A stretch of DNA of 50,275 bases from Pseudomonas sp. 7P_10.2_Bac1 (GCF_025465935.1 NZ_JANLNV010000091.1:1-50275); one strand, 5' to 3'. Positions 25,930 through 34,650 are shown, counted from the stretch's first letter. A program made the numbers and translations. The notes: generated by a model not told the origin, from the letters alone.

Positions 25930-26057
25930 CCTCACCCTGGCCCTCTCCCGAAGGAGAGGGAACCGATTGGGGGTTCCGGCAGATTTTCTCTGGTCTGAAC
26001 GCCTGGCGGCGCCCTCGAAATTTACTCGGTTAGCCTCCTCTCCCTCCGGGTGAGGGC
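25930..26057. repeat. Terminal-inverted-repeat element overlapping the 3' end of motB
   Basis: The left end is CCTCACCCTGGCCCTCTCCC and the right end is CCTCTCCCTCCGGGTGAGGG, with GATTGGGGG near the left as in other copies. The right end runs 28 bases into motB, so the element supplies the last codons and the stop of that gene. It fills the whole gap between rsgA and motB. Confidence 0.78.
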
Positions 26058-27034
26058 GGCGCCGGGTCATCAAACAAGTTCAGCTTCTGGCGTTCTTCAT
26101 GCATCGGCTTTGGCTGTTGTTCGGGCGGCAAGGTGATCGGGTCTGCCGGCGCTTTGGGCAGTTGCTCAGCCTTGACCGGCTCAGCCCCCTGCTCGCCCTC
26201 AATCGCCTGCTGGGCCTTTTTAGTCAGCACCACGATGTCGATCCGGCGGTTGATCGGGTTGGTCGGGCTGGCCTTGTCGAACAGAACTGAAGAGGCATAG
26301 CCCACCACACGCGCCACCTGGCTATCGGGGTAACTGCCCGCCACCAGCGTACGCCGTGCCGCATTGGCGCGGTTGGCCGACAATTCCCAGTTGCCGAAAT
26401 CACCGGTGCCCGCATACGGCGTCGCGTCGGTGTGGCCGCTGATACTGATCTTGTTGGGCACCGCGCCAATGGTGTCGGCCATGGCCAGCAAGATATCTTC
26501 GAAATACGGCTTGAGGCGCGCACTGCCCACATCAAACATCGGCCGGTTGGCGGCGTCCATGATCTGAATCCGCAGGCCGTCCGGGGTGATTTCAAACAGC
26601 AACTGGTCTTTGAATTTTTTGAGCTGAGGGTTCTCTTCGACCTTGTTCTGCAACTCTTGTAGCAGCAGCTCGAGGCGCTCTTTCTCAACCTGCTCGGCCA
26701 TGCTCTGGATCTGGTCTTCGTCAATTTTGACCTTGTCCGGCACAGGTTCCAGCTTTTCGTCGGGGTTGAGGGTTTTTTCCGGCGCCAAGGCAGGCGTGCC
26801 GCCCAGGTCGATGACATACGGCGTCCCACTGTCGGAGAAGCCGATCGGGTCTTTGAAGTAACCGCCGATGGCCAGTTTCTGTTCTGGTGTCGCCGCAGTG
26901 ATCAGCCACAACACCAGAAAGAACGCCATCATTGCCGTGGCGAAGTCAGCAAAGGCGATCTTCCAGGCGCCGCCATGATGGCCTGCGGCATAGCGCTTGA
27001 CGCGCTTGATGATGATCGGCTGGTTGTTTTCCAT
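26030..27034 (-). CDS. motB: Flagellar motor stator protein MotB
   Basis: Anchors the stator to peptidoglycan and forms the proton channel with MotA. One N-terminal membrane helix contains the proton-binding Asp30 in IAFADFATAMMAFFLVLW. The plug/linker follows, then the OmpA-like peptidoglycan-binding domain with SISGHTDATPYAGTGDFGNW and ELSANRANAARRTLV. A Pro/Glu/Lys-rich tail follows about residue 285. The last nine residues (PPSPGGRGG) are encoded by the inverted-repeat end of an adjacent repeat element, so the native C-terminus has probably been replaced; the functional domains are intact. It is three bases downstream of motA. Confidence 0.95.
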   Translation of the reverse strand: MENNQPIIIKRVKRYAAGHHGGAWKIAFADFATAMMAFFLVLWLITAATPEQKLAIGGYFKDPIGFSDSGTPYVIDLGGTPALAPEKTLNPDEKLEPVPDKVKIDEDQIQSMAEQVEKERLELLLQELQNKVEENPQLKKFKDQLLFEITPDGLRIQIMDAANRPMFDVGSARLKPYFEDILLAMADTIGAVPNKISISGHTDATPYAGTGDFGNWELSANRANAARRTLVAGSYPDSQVARVVGYASSVLFDKASPTNPINRRIDIVVLTKKAQQAIEGEQGAEPVKAEQLPKAPADPITLPPEQQPKPMHEERQKLNLFDDPAPPSPGGRGG

Positions 27035-27037
27035 AAC

Positions 27038-27889
27038 TCAGCGACCGCGAACCACTTGTTCCAGCTCCGAGAAGCTCGGCCGGTGCTTGGGGTAAAGCAC
27101 CTTGCGACCAAACTCGACCGCCAGCGACGGCGGCATGCCAGAAGCCGAGGCCACCAGCGAAGCTTTGATCGACTCATACACGTTGAGTTCTTCTTTGGCA
27201 TCATGCGCCAGCGAGGTCGCCAGGGGGCCGAAGAAGCCGTAGGCCGCGAGAATACCGAAGAACGTCCCCACCAGCGCCGCCCCTACGTGCATGCCGATCG
27301 CCGCCTGGTCGCCATCACCCAGCGAGGCCATTGTCACAACAATGCCAAGTACCGCTGCCACAATGCCGAAGCCGGGCATCCCGTCGGCAATGCCGGTAAT
27401 CGCGTGGGAAGGGTGTTCAAGTTCTTCTTTGAGGTTGAACAATTCCATATCGAACAGCCCCTCCAACTCGTGGGGAGCCATGTTGCCCGAAGACATGATG
27501 CGCAGGTAATCGCAGATAAACGCGGTCATGCGCTCGTCTTTCAATACAGCCGGGTATTTGGCGAAGATCGGGCTGGCCGCCGCGTCTTCGATATCCGCCT
27601 CAATGGCCATCATGCCTTCACGGCGGCTCTTGTTGAGGATCTCGTACACCAGCCCCAGCACGTCCAGGTAGAAAGCGTGGGTAAAGCGCGAACCGAACAT
27701 GCTGAGTGATTTTTTGATCACGTGCAGGGTCATGTAACCGGGGTTGGCTTGCAGGAATGCACCAAACGCGGCCCCACCAATGATCATGACTTCGAAAGGC
27801 TGAATCAGCGCTCCGATCTTGCCGTGAGAGAGTACGTAGCCGCCGAGCACACTCGCAAACACGACGATGATGCCGATAATTTTAGCCAT
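27038..27889 (-). CDS. motA: Flagellar motor stator protein MotA
   Basis: The channel and force-generating subunit of the proton-driven stator, 283 residues, with four membrane segments (the first IIGIIVVFASVLGGYVLS, the last pair around GFGIVAAVLGIVVTMASLG and LVGTFFGILAAYGFFGPLA) and a large cytoplasmic loop holding the conserved charged residues that meet FliG (region REGMMAIEADIEDAAASP ... LKDERM). It is the first gene of motA-motB, with a strong sigma-28-type promoter about 60 bases upstream. Confidence 0.96.
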   Translation of the reverse strand: MAKIIGIIVVFASVLGGYVLSHGKIGALIQPFEVMIIGGAAFGAFLQANPGYMTLHVIKKSLSMFGSRFTHAFYLDVLGLVYEILNKSRREGMMAIEADIEDAAASPIFAKYPAVLKDERMTAFICDYLRIMSSGNMAPHELEGLFDMELFNLKEELEHPSHAITGIADGMPGFGIVAAVLGIVVTMASLGDGDQAAIGMHVGAALVGTFFGILAAYGFFGPLATSLAHDAKEELNVYESIKASLVASASGMPPSLAVEFGRKVLYPKHRPSFSELEQVVRGR

Positions 27890-27957
27890 AGGTCATAGGG
27901 TACTTATTGAGTCCGATTCAAGGTCATATTCCAGCGTCGCTAAAACTCTTCTTATTC

Positions 27958-27984
27958 TTATCGGCAAATCTGCGCCAGACTATA
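27958..27984 (-). promoter_or_regulatory. FliA (sigma-28) promoter of motAB
   Basis: On the minus strand TATAGTCT (27977-27984) is separated by exactly 11 nt from GCCGATAA (27958-27965). The sigma-28 consensus is TAAAGTTT-N11-GCCGATAA: the -10 is perfect and the -35 matches at 6 of 8. The expected start is near 27950, giving a ~60-nt leader before motA. Confidence 0.8.
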
Positions 27985-28054
27985 GCCGTTCAAGGCGAAA
28001 AGCCATTTGGCCCTGTAAGGCCTTTCAACATTTGATCATGACCGTGCGACCATC

Positions 28055-29593
28055 ATGGCTAATGAAAACGCTGCATCGACTGTCACACCTTCTTCCCTGG
28101 ATGCGTGGGTCACCCTCCTGGACGCGGTGCCTTTGCCGATCCCGCAGCAAAGCCACACGCTGGTGAGTAAGACCCTCGCTGACAGTCGCCGTTCATTGCG
28201 CGACATTGCCGAAGTCATGCAAGACAGCCCGGCACTGGCGCTGAGCCTGATCCGCGAAGCTAATCAACACACCCACAATAGCCTGACCGAGCCGGCCGAA
28301 AGCCTAGAAGTGGCGCTGAACCGGCTGGGTTTGAAACGCACCCAGGAACTGCTTGAGCGCATGCCCGTGCTGCCGGCGCAAGACATCCCTGTCGCCTTGC
28401 GCCAAGTTCTACTCATCAGCCAGCACGCGGCCCAGCAAGGGATTGGCCTGTTCGGCAACCGCCTGGCCAGATTGTGGCAAGAAGTGTACTGGGGCAGTTT
28501 GTTGTTCTTCTCGCCGTTGTGGGCCATGGCCGTGAGCCATCCCCAGCAGCTTGAAGCATGGGAAGCCCGGGTGATTCACAAAGGCGAGTGCGCCAGCAAA
28601 GTTGAAAGGGCGCTGTTTGGCGTACGTCTGTTCGAGATCTGCCGCGCACTGGCCCAGCTGTGGCGGTTGCCCGACTGGGTGATGCAGGGCTACGCGGTGA
28701 TCACTGATGACAAACGCACGCTGATTCGCGTGCTGCATATTGCCCGCGACAACCATCGGCCATTGCTGCAGCAGCAACATCTGGACGCCGATCCGGCCCT
28801 GCGCCGCTGGCTGGGACACCCCGCCAACAGCCTGTTGCTGGCCAATGGCCTGGCACTGTCGGCGCAACAGGGCTGGGACACGCCGCATAATCTGCGTTGG
28901 CAATATTTGACCAGCCTGTACCTGCAACAGCCCTTGCATGACGTGCAGCAGCAAGTGCACCAGAATGCCGCGAGCAGTGCCCGCTATCATTCAACACCGG
29001 GGCTCTGGCACCCGGCTCTGGCCTTGCTCATGCCCTGGGATGAACGCCGCGTCAACACCCACGGCCAACCCGCTCCGCCACCGTCGGCGCAAGACTTGAA
29101 GACCTGGCGCAAACTCTGCGGTCAATTGCTGGAAGAACCAACGGCCTTCGCCAACCCGATGCACCTGACCCTGTGCGCCCGCGAAGCGCTGCAGGCGTGC
29201 GGCATGCGCCGGATCATGGTGCTGATGGCCGATAAAACCTCGAGCGCCCTGCGGGCCTTTCAACTCTTCGGGCTGCCCACGTCAGCGTTCGACCTGACTT
29301 TCAATGTCAGCCACAGTGCCGCTCTGCAACGCTTGATGGCGCAACCGGTGCAAGTGCGCCTGACACCCGAGAACAACGCCGTGATTTCGGCCGCCCTGCC
29401 CGCTCAGTTGCGCAGCCTGTTCCCCGGTGAGCATCTGCTGTTACGCTCGCTCAGCAATAACGGGCGCGTAGTCATGCTGGTGCTGGCCGACCAGGATGGC
29501 AGACCGTTTTCGGAAACCAGCGTGCAGGCATTCGGTAAAACTGCTCAATGCATCGAGCGGGCGCTGCACACCTTTACTACTCGCGGGCGCTAG
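28055..29593 (+). CDS. HDOD-domain protein
   Basis: 512 residues, cytoplasmic, no membrane segment. The N-terminal ~200 residues resemble an HDOD domain: LPIPQQSHTLVSKTLADSRR, DIAEVMQDSPALALSLIREAN and SLEVALNRLGLKRTQELL. HDOD is a helical relative of the HD hydrolases, usually without catalytic residues, linked to signalling and c-di-GMP-related regulation. The rest is not a domain I recognise; its last 150 residues (LCAREALQACGMRRIMVLMA ...) have a GAF-like feel. It is divergent from motA and upstream of the rhodanese gene, the position of PA4955 in P. aeruginosa. Function unknown. Confidence 0.8.
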   Translation: MANENAASTVTPSSLDAWVTLLDAVPLPIPQQSHTLVSKTLADSRRSLRDIAEVMQDSPALALSLIREANQHTHNSLTEPAESLEVALNRLGLKRTQELLERMPVLPAQDIPVALRQVLLISQHAAQQGIGLFGNRLARLWQEVYWGSLLFFSPLWAMAVSHPQQLEAWEARVIHKGECASKVERALFGVRLFEICRALAQLWRLPDWVMQGYAVITDDKRTLIRVLHIARDNHRPLLQQQHLDADPALRRWLGHPANSLLLANGLALSAQQGWDTPHNLRWQYLTSLYLQQPLHDVQQQVHQNAASSARYHSTPGLWHPALALLMPWDERRVNTHGQPAPPPSAQDLKTWRKLCGQLLEEPTAFANPMHLTLCAREALQACGMRRIMVLMADKTSSALRAFQLFGLPTSAFDLTFNVSHSAALQRLMAQPVQVRLTPENNAVISAALPAQLRSLFPGEHLLLRSLSNNGRVVMLVLADQDGRPFSETSVQAFGKTAQCIERALHTFTTRGR

Positions 29594-29636
29594 CGCTTGC
29601 GCTACAATTGAGCCCTTTTTTTGCTCTGGAGAACCC

Positions 29637-30464
29637 ATGCCTGACTTCTCTGGCTTGCCGTTAGTCATCGAACCCCGGGACCTGCACGCCCGGCTCGATG
29701 CGCCCCATCTGATCGTGGTCGACCTGAGCAGCGCTGCACGCTACGAAGCCGGGCATATCCCAGGCGCCCGTTTTGTCGAGCCAAAACGCACACAACTGGG
29801 CCTGCCACCGGCCCCGGGGCTGATGCCGAGCCAGGCAGCGCTTGAAGCGCTGTTGGGTGAACTGGGGCATAACCCCAACGCGGTGTACGTGGTCTATGAC
29901 GACGAAGGCGGTGGCTGGGCCGGGCGATTTATTTGGTTACTGGATGTAATCGGGCACGGTGCCTATCACTACCTGGACGGGGGTATTCACGCCTGGATTG
30001 CTGAAGGCTACGAGGTCACTCAAGACGTACCGCCTGCCGTGGGCGGTCCGGTTGCTCTGACCATTAACGACGCACCCACCGCCACCCGCGAGTACCTGCA
30101 AAGCCGTCTGGGCGCGGCTGACCTGGCCATCTGGGATGCCCGCAGCGCAGCGGAATACCGCGGTGAAAAAGTGCTGGCAGCCAAGGGCGGCCACATTCCG
30201 GGGGCGAAGAACTTTGAATGGACCGCCGGCATGGATCAAACCCGCAGCCTGCGCATCCGCACCGACATGCCTGAAATCCTCAAGGACCTCGGGATCACGC
30301 CGGACAAAGAAGTGATTACCCACTGCCAGACCCACCACCGCTCTGGCTTTACCTATCTGGTCGCAAAAGCGCTCGGTTACCCGCGCGTCAAAGCCTATGC
30401 CGGTTCCTGGGGCGAATGGGGCAACCACCCTGACACGCCTGTTGAGCCGTCTGTAAAACACTAA
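29637..30464 (+). CDS. rhdA: Thiosulfate sulfurtransferase (rhodanese RhdA)
   Basis: A two-domain rhodanese of 275 residues. The inactive N-terminal domain starts VIEPRDLHARLDAPHLIVVD; the active C-terminal domain carries the loop HCQTHHRSG with the catalytic Cys at residue 230, the same loop and position as in Azotobacter vinelandii RhdA. The family transfers sulfane sulfur from thiosulfate to cyanide or protein thiols. The start at 29637 follows CTGGAGAACCC; the longer open frame upstream overlaps the HDOD gene. psd follows after 9 bases, so the two are probably co-transcribed. Confidence 0.93.
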   Translation: MPDFSGLPLVIEPRDLHARLDAPHLIVVDLSSAARYEAGHIPGARFVEPKRTQLGLPPAPGLMPSQAALEALLGELGHNPNAVYVVYDDEGGGWAGRFIWLLDVIGHGAYHYLDGGIHAWIAEGYEVTQDVPPAVGGPVALTINDAPTATREYLQSRLGAADLAIWDARSAAEYRGEKVLAAKGGHIPGAKNFEWTAGMDQTRSLRIRTDMPEILKDLGITPDKEVITHCQTHHRSGFTYLVAKALGYPRVKAYAGSWGEWGNHPDTPVEPSVKH

Positions 30465-30473
30465 GGATTTTGC

Positions 30474-31325
30474 ATGAAAAAGCGTTTGTTCCTCTTGAGT
30501 CAGTACCTGTTGCCGCATCACCTGTTGTCGCGCCTGGCAGGCTGTGTTGCCGAATGCCGCGTGCGTTGGTTCAAAAATGCGTTCACCACCTGGTTCGCCA
30601 AGCGTTACCAAGTGGACATGTCCCAGGCGCTGATTGAGGACGTAACGGCGTACGAGCACTTCAACGCGTTCTTCACCCGCGCCCTGAAAGACGGCGCCCG
30701 CCCACTAGACCAAACCCCGGGAGCCATCCTGAGCCCGGCCGATGGTGCAATCAGCCAGCTGGGCGCGATTGAACACGGCCGCGTGTTCCAGGCCAAAGGC
30801 CACAGCTACAGCGTGCTGGAACTGGTGGGCGGCGATGCGGCCGTTGCGTCGCAGTTCATGGGCGGCGAATTCGCCACGATTTACCTGTCGCCAAAAGACT
30901 ACCACCGCGTGCACATGCCCTTGGCGGGCACCCTGCGCGAGATGATCTACGTGCCAGGCCGCCTGTTTTCGGTAAACCAGACCACCGCCGAAAACGTGCC
31001 AGAGCTGTTCGCGCGCAACGAGCGTGCAGTGTGCATTTTTGATACCGAACGCGGCCCAATGGCCGTGGTATTGGTGGGCGCGATGATCGTGGCCTCGATT
31101 GAAACGGTATTTGCCGGTCTGGTGACGCCGCCTAAACGCGAGCTGAAAACCTTCCGTTACGACGAAGCTGCCCGTGCGCCGATCCACTTGGAAAAAGGTG
31201 CAGAGCTGGGACGTTTCAAACTGGGCTCGACGGCCATCGTGTTGTTTGGCCCGGAGCAAGTGAAATGGGCTGAAAGCCTGGCGGCAGGTTCGCCGGTGAT
31301 GATGGGCCAGAAGATCGGCGAATAA
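30474..31325 (+). CDS. psd: Phosphatidylserine decarboxylase proenzyme
   Basis: Makes phosphatidylethanolamine, the main membrane lipid, at the inner membrane. 283 residues. The self-cleavage motif LGST is at residues 250-253; cleavage before Ser252 yields the beta chain and the pyruvoyl cofactor of the alpha chain. The family's catalytic Asp and His are visible in LSPADGAISQLG and SPKDYHRVHMP. ATG at 30474 follows AAGGATTTTGC. It lies directly downstream of rhdA. Confidence 0.97.
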   Translation: MKKRLFLLSQYLLPHHLLSRLAGCVAECRVRWFKNAFTTWFAKRYQVDMSQALIEDVTAYEHFNAFFTRALKDGARPLDQTPGAILSPADGAISQLGAIEHGRVFQAKGHSYSVLELVGGDAAVASQFMGGEFATIYLSPKDYHRVHMPLAGTLREMIYVPGRLFSVNQTTAENVPELFARNERAVCIFDTERGPMAVVLVGAMIVASIETVFAGLVTPPKRELKTFRYDEAARAPIHLEKGAELGRFKLGSTAIVLFGPEQVKWAESLAAGSPVMMGQKIGE

Positions 31326-31340
31326 CGCCTTTACCTCTGC

Positions 31341-31406
31341 TGGAGCGGGCAGGCCTCGCGATCTTTTTAACCATCAAAAGATCGCGAGACAAGCTCGCTC
31401 CTACAG
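31341..31406. repeat. REP element between psd and serB
   Basis: A full inverted pair: GCCTCGCGATCTTTTT and AAAAGATCGCGAGAC face each other around a short loop, with outer arms GGAGCGGGCAG and GCTCGCTCCTACAG. It separates two convergent genes and may act as a bidirectional 3' stem-loop. Confidence 0.88.
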
Positions 31407-31421
31407 GGGCTGCGTCAACGC

Positions 31422-32636
31422 TTAGCCCTGGCTGTTGCGGTCGCGCTGGCCCAGCAGGTACAACACGCCATCCAGACCCAGGGTCGTGATCGCGTACTTA
31501 GCCGATTTTTTAACCAGCGGCTTGGCGCGGAACGCCACACCCAAACCCGCAATGGCCAGCATCGGCAGGTCATTGGCGCCGTCACCGACCGCAATGGTCT
31601 GCTCCAGGCTCAAGCCTTCCTTGCGCGCCAGCTCCGTCAGCAAATCTGCCTTGCGCTGTGCATCCACAATCGGCTCGACTGCCACGCCAGTCACTTTGCC
31701 ATCCACCACTTCCAGCTCGTTGGCGAACACATAGTCGATACCCAGCTTGGCCTGCAATTGCTTGGCGAAGTAGGTAAAGCCACCCGACAGAATGGCGGTT
31801 TTGTAGCCCAGACGCTTGAGCTCGGCAAACAGCACTTCTGCCCCTTCGGTCAGCCGCAGCGAAGCGCCGATCGAGTCCAACACACTCACGTCCAGGCCTT
31901 GCAGCAGCGCCAGACGCTCTTTGAAGCTGGCCTTGAAGTCCAGCTCACCGGCCATGGAGCGCTCGGTGATGGCCGACACTTTGTCGCCCACGCCCGCAGC
32001 CTTGGCCAGCTCGTCGATCACTTCTGCTTCGATCAGTGTGGAGTCCATGTCGAATACCGCCAGGCGGCGATTGCGACGGAACAGGGTGTCTTCCTGCAAG
32101 GCGATGTCGACCTTGAGCTCTTGCGCCAGGTTGAAGAAGGCTGCGCGCAAGGCGTCGATGTCGGCCAGTTCGCCGACCACTCGCAATTCGATGCAGCTTT
32201 TGCTCAACTCGGTCGGAGCATCCAGCGGTACGCGGCCCGACAGACGATCGGTCTGCTCGATGTTCAGCCCGTGCTGGCTGATCACCGACGTCACGCGTTG
32301 CAACTCAGTGGCCGTCACCTGCCGGCTCATCAGCGTGACCACATGGCGCTTCTGGCTCTGTTCGCTGACCCAGCGCTGGTAATGCTCTTCAGTGATCGGG
32401 TCAAAACGCAGCTGCAGCCCCTCATTGGCAATCAAGGGCTGGAGGTCTTTAAGCACGGCGGAGACTTGCTCGGCTTCGGGAATATCCACCAAAAAACCCA
32501 ACGACAAAACGCCATGGATGACGGCCTGACCGATGTCGAGAATATTCACACCATTGCTTGCCAGCACGCCGGTGATGGCCGCAGTGAGACCCGGACGGTC
32601 TTCACCGGTGATGTTTATCAGGACGATTTCGCGCAA
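31422..32636 (-). CDS. serB: Phosphoserine phosphatase SerB
   Basis: The last step of serine biosynthesis. At 404 residues it is longer than E. coli SerB (322) because two ACT domains precede the catalytic part (IVLINITGEDRPGLTAAITG and HVVTLMSRQVTATELQRV). The HAD phosphatase motifs are FDMDSTLIEAEVIDEL (near 193), AILSGGFTYFAKQL and AVGDGANDLPMLAIAGLG. The start is a TTG at 32636, with GGGGG seven bases upstream and the family's usual beginning MREIVLINITG. It is divergent from the next gene. Confidence 0.95.
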   Translation of the reverse strand: MREIVLINITGEDRPGLTAAITGVLASNGVNILDIGQAVIHGVLSLGFLVDIPEAEQVSAVLKDLQPLIANEGLQLRFDPITEEHYQRWVSEQSQKRHVVTLMSRQVTATELQRVTSVISQHGLNIEQTDRLSGRVPLDAPTELSKSCIELRVVGELADIDALRAAFFNLAQELKVDIALQEDTLFRRNRRLAVFDMDSTLIEAEVIDELAKAAGVGDKVSAITERSMAGELDFKASFKERLALLQGLDVSVLDSIGASLRLTEGAEVLFAELKRLGYKTAILSGGFTYFAKQLQAKLGIDYVFANELEVVDGKVTGVAVEPIVDAQRKADLLTELARKEGLSLEQTIAVGDGANDLPMLAIAGLGVAFRAKPLVKKSAKYAITTLGLDGVLYLLGQRDRNSQG

Positions 32637-32706
32637 GGCACACCCCCATTCGCTAAAAAAAACGCATTCTACCCACTTTCAGTGACCATCGGGCATCGCC
32701 AAGGCT

Positions 32707-32734
32707 TTGCCGCCTCAGGGCTGCTCGCTATACT
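32707..32734 (+). promoter_or_regulatory. Candidate sigma-70 promoter of the AhpA/YtjB-like gene
   Basis: TTGCCG, a 16-nt spacer and TATACT, 35 bases before the GTG start of the next gene. The -10 is strong and the -35 matches only the first three bases. This is the only good candidate I see in the divergent gap. Confidence 0.4.
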
Positions 32735-32768
32735 GCGCACCAACTTAACGGACTAAGAGCCGCGCTCA

Positions 32769-34307
32769 GTGAACCGGCCATCGCCTGTCAAAACCGATAA
32801 CTTCTTCCTGCTGATCTTCCGGGCCCTGCGCGATAGACGCGTTCCGATTGCTCTGCGTATTGCCAGCCACAACGTGATTCTGGTCGCGTTGGCGTTGGTC
32901 ATTTATGCGGTAGTCATGGGCTTGCAGTTCAAACAGGCCATGCACGAACAAGCCGATGCGCTGGGTCAGAGCCTGACCACTCAAACAGCCACCTCGGCGA
33001 CAGAGCTGTTGGTGTCCAACGACATCCTCAGCCTCAATGTGCTGCTCAATAACCTGACCAAAAACCCGCTGGTCGCGCACGCTGCCATTTATAGCGTCGA
33101 CAACCGCATCCTCGCCGAAGCCGGACAACGCCCAAAAAGCAGTCTGCTGGGCGAAACCGAAGGCGTGTATCAGACCAAGATCACCTTTCAGGATGTGACA
33201 GCCGGGCATTTGCGTATCAGCCTGGACATGCACCAGTTCGAACAGCCGATGACCATCAGCTTGCAGAGCATGGGCATCCTGAGTGCCATTTTGCTGGCAC
33301 TGGCGTTGGCCTTGAGCTTGCGTTTGGGCAGAAACATTACGACACCATTGTTGCAGCTGCGTGTCTGGCTGCGCGAGCCGGACCCTTACACTCCGGCCAT
33401 CAACCGCCAGGATGAAATCGGCGACCTCGCCCGTCAGTTGCACACGCGCCTGGCCCCGCCAGCGCCTGAGCCGGAACCCGAGCCAGAACCGGAATACGAC
33501 GAGAACGACTACGAAGAGGCCGAAGAAGACGAGCCGGCGTTTGAAGTCCGTAATCTGCGTGACCCGGGCTTTGATGAAACCCCGCCTGCACCGGCGCCCA
33601 AAGCTGCGCCACGCCAGGTCATCACTGCTGAAGAAGACGAAAACGACGACGAAGACCCGTTTGCCGACTTGCGCGACACCGCTCCGGATGCACCGGCGGT
33701 GGTGGCCAAACCGCAGCCGACCAAGCCGGTCGCACCGCAGCCGAGCGCTGTACTGGCCGTGCAACTGGGCGCTCAAGAGCAACTGCGCCGCCTGCCACGT
33801 GCCCGCCTGATGGAACTGCTGGAGCGCTATCGCGACTGCCTGAATCAGGCAGCCTCGTTGTACCAGAGCGAACTGCACACGCTGAACGATGGCAGCACGC
33901 TGATGCTATTTCACAGTGACGACAGCGGCGAAGACTACCTCACCAACGCCATTTGCTGCGGCGAATTGCTGCGTGCGCTGGGCCATGCCTTGCAAATTGA
34001 AGTCGCGGACAGCGGCATAACATTGCAACTGCAGTTAGGCCTGGTCTTGGGCGAAGGCTTGAGCGGCATGAGCCAGATCGACTTGCTGCTGACAGAGACG
34101 GCCCAAGACGCCTTGGCGTTGTCGCAGCACAGCCGCAACCTGTTGTTGGTAGAGCGCAAGATCAGTGACGACGCGCTGATCCGCCAGCGTGCCCGCATCC
34201 GCCCGATTGCCAGCCCTGAAGGCGCCTGCTGCGTTGAGCGCTTGATGGAGCCTTATCCGTCCATGCTTGAACGCCAACTGGCGCGGATGCATGAGAACCG
34301 CGTGTAA
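32769..34307 (+). CDS. AhpA/YtjB-family membrane protein with a degenerate cyclase-like C-terminal domain
   Basis: 512 residues. TM1 is about 36-54 and TM2 about 167-186, with a ~110-residue periplasmic domain between them. A HAMP-like segment follows (NITTPLLQLRVWLREPD ... RQDEIGDLARQLH), then a very acidic Pro/Glu/Asp-rich linker (about 230-320) and a C-terminal domain (about 324-500). The front part is like E. coli Smp/YtjB. The last part follows the layout of class III nucleotide cyclases (LMELLERYRDCL, LNDGSTLMLFHSDD, ITLQLQLGLVLGEG, ALALSQHSRNLLLV) but appears to lack the metal-binding Asp residues, so a sensory or structural role is more likely than catalysis. GTG start at 32769. Function unknown. 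Confidence 0.72.
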   Translation: MNRPSPVKTDNFFLLIFRALRDRRVPIALRIASHNVILVALALVIYAVVMGLQFKQAMHEQADALGQSLTTQTATSATELLVSNDILSLNVLLNNLTKNPLVAHAAIYSVDNRILAEAGQRPKSSLLGETEGVYQTKITFQDVTAGHLRISLDMHQFEQPMTISLQSMGILSAILLALALALSLRLGRNITTPLLQLRVWLREPDPYTPAINRQDEIGDLARQLHTRLAPPAPEPEPEPEPEYDENDYEEAEEDEPAFEVRNLRDPGFDETPPAPAPKAAPRQVITAEEDENDDEDPFADLRDTAPDAPAVVAKPQPTKPVAPQPSAVLAVQLGAQEQLRRLPRARLMELLERYRDCLNQAASLYQSELHTLNDGSTLMLFHSDDSGEDYLTNAICCGELLRALGHALQIEVADSGITLQLQLGLVLGEGLSGMSQIDLLLTETAQDALALSQHSRNLLLVERKISDDALIRQRARIRPIASPEGACCVERLMEPYPSMLERQLARMHENRV

Positions 34308-34316
34308 AGCCAAAGC

Positions 34317-34645
34317 CCTCACCCTAGCCCTCTCCCAGAGGGAGAGGGGACTGATTGGGGGATACTGAAGGACATCGGCAACCTCAAGTTCTTGCGCCGA
34401 ACCCGAGAACACCTTGGTAAAGCTCTCTCCCTCTGGCGAGGAACTGATTGGCGGACCCTAGGACATCAGCAATCTCAAGTTCTTGCGCCGAACCTGAGAA
34501 CACCTCGCAAAGCCCTTTCCCTCTGGCGAGGAACTGATTGGCGGCCCCTGAAGGGCATCAGCAACCTGAAGCTCTTGCGCTAAACCTGAGAACACCTCGC
34601 AAAGCCCCCTCTCCCTCCGGGAGAGGGTTGGGGTGAGGGGTTTTG
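34317..34645. repeat. Terminal-inverted-repeat element with three tandem ~90-bp units
   Basis: It starts GCCCTCACCCTAGCCCTCTC and ends GAGAGGGTTGGGGTGAGGGG, an inverted-repeat pair as in the copies near 7 kb. Inside, a unit starting CTGATTGG occurs at 34351, 34444 and 34534 (periods 93 and 90), each continuing with GGACATCGGCAACCTCAAG or a close variant, TTCTTGCGCCGAACC and GAGAACACCT. It fills the gap between two convergent genes. No credible reading frame. Confidence 0.85.
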
Positions 34646-34650
34646 GATCT

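Noticed and set aside
34392..34583. A 63-codon frame with internal peptide repeats (KALSLWRGTDW)
   Set aside because: The peptide repeat is only the tandem ~90-bp DNA unit read in one frame; no ribosome-binding site and no homologue recognised.
34351..34620. Possible CRISPR array (three regularly spaced similar units)
   Set aside because: The whole ~90-bp unit is repeated, with no short repeat/unique spacer alternation and no cas genes nearby; it lies inside a terminal-inverted-repeat element.
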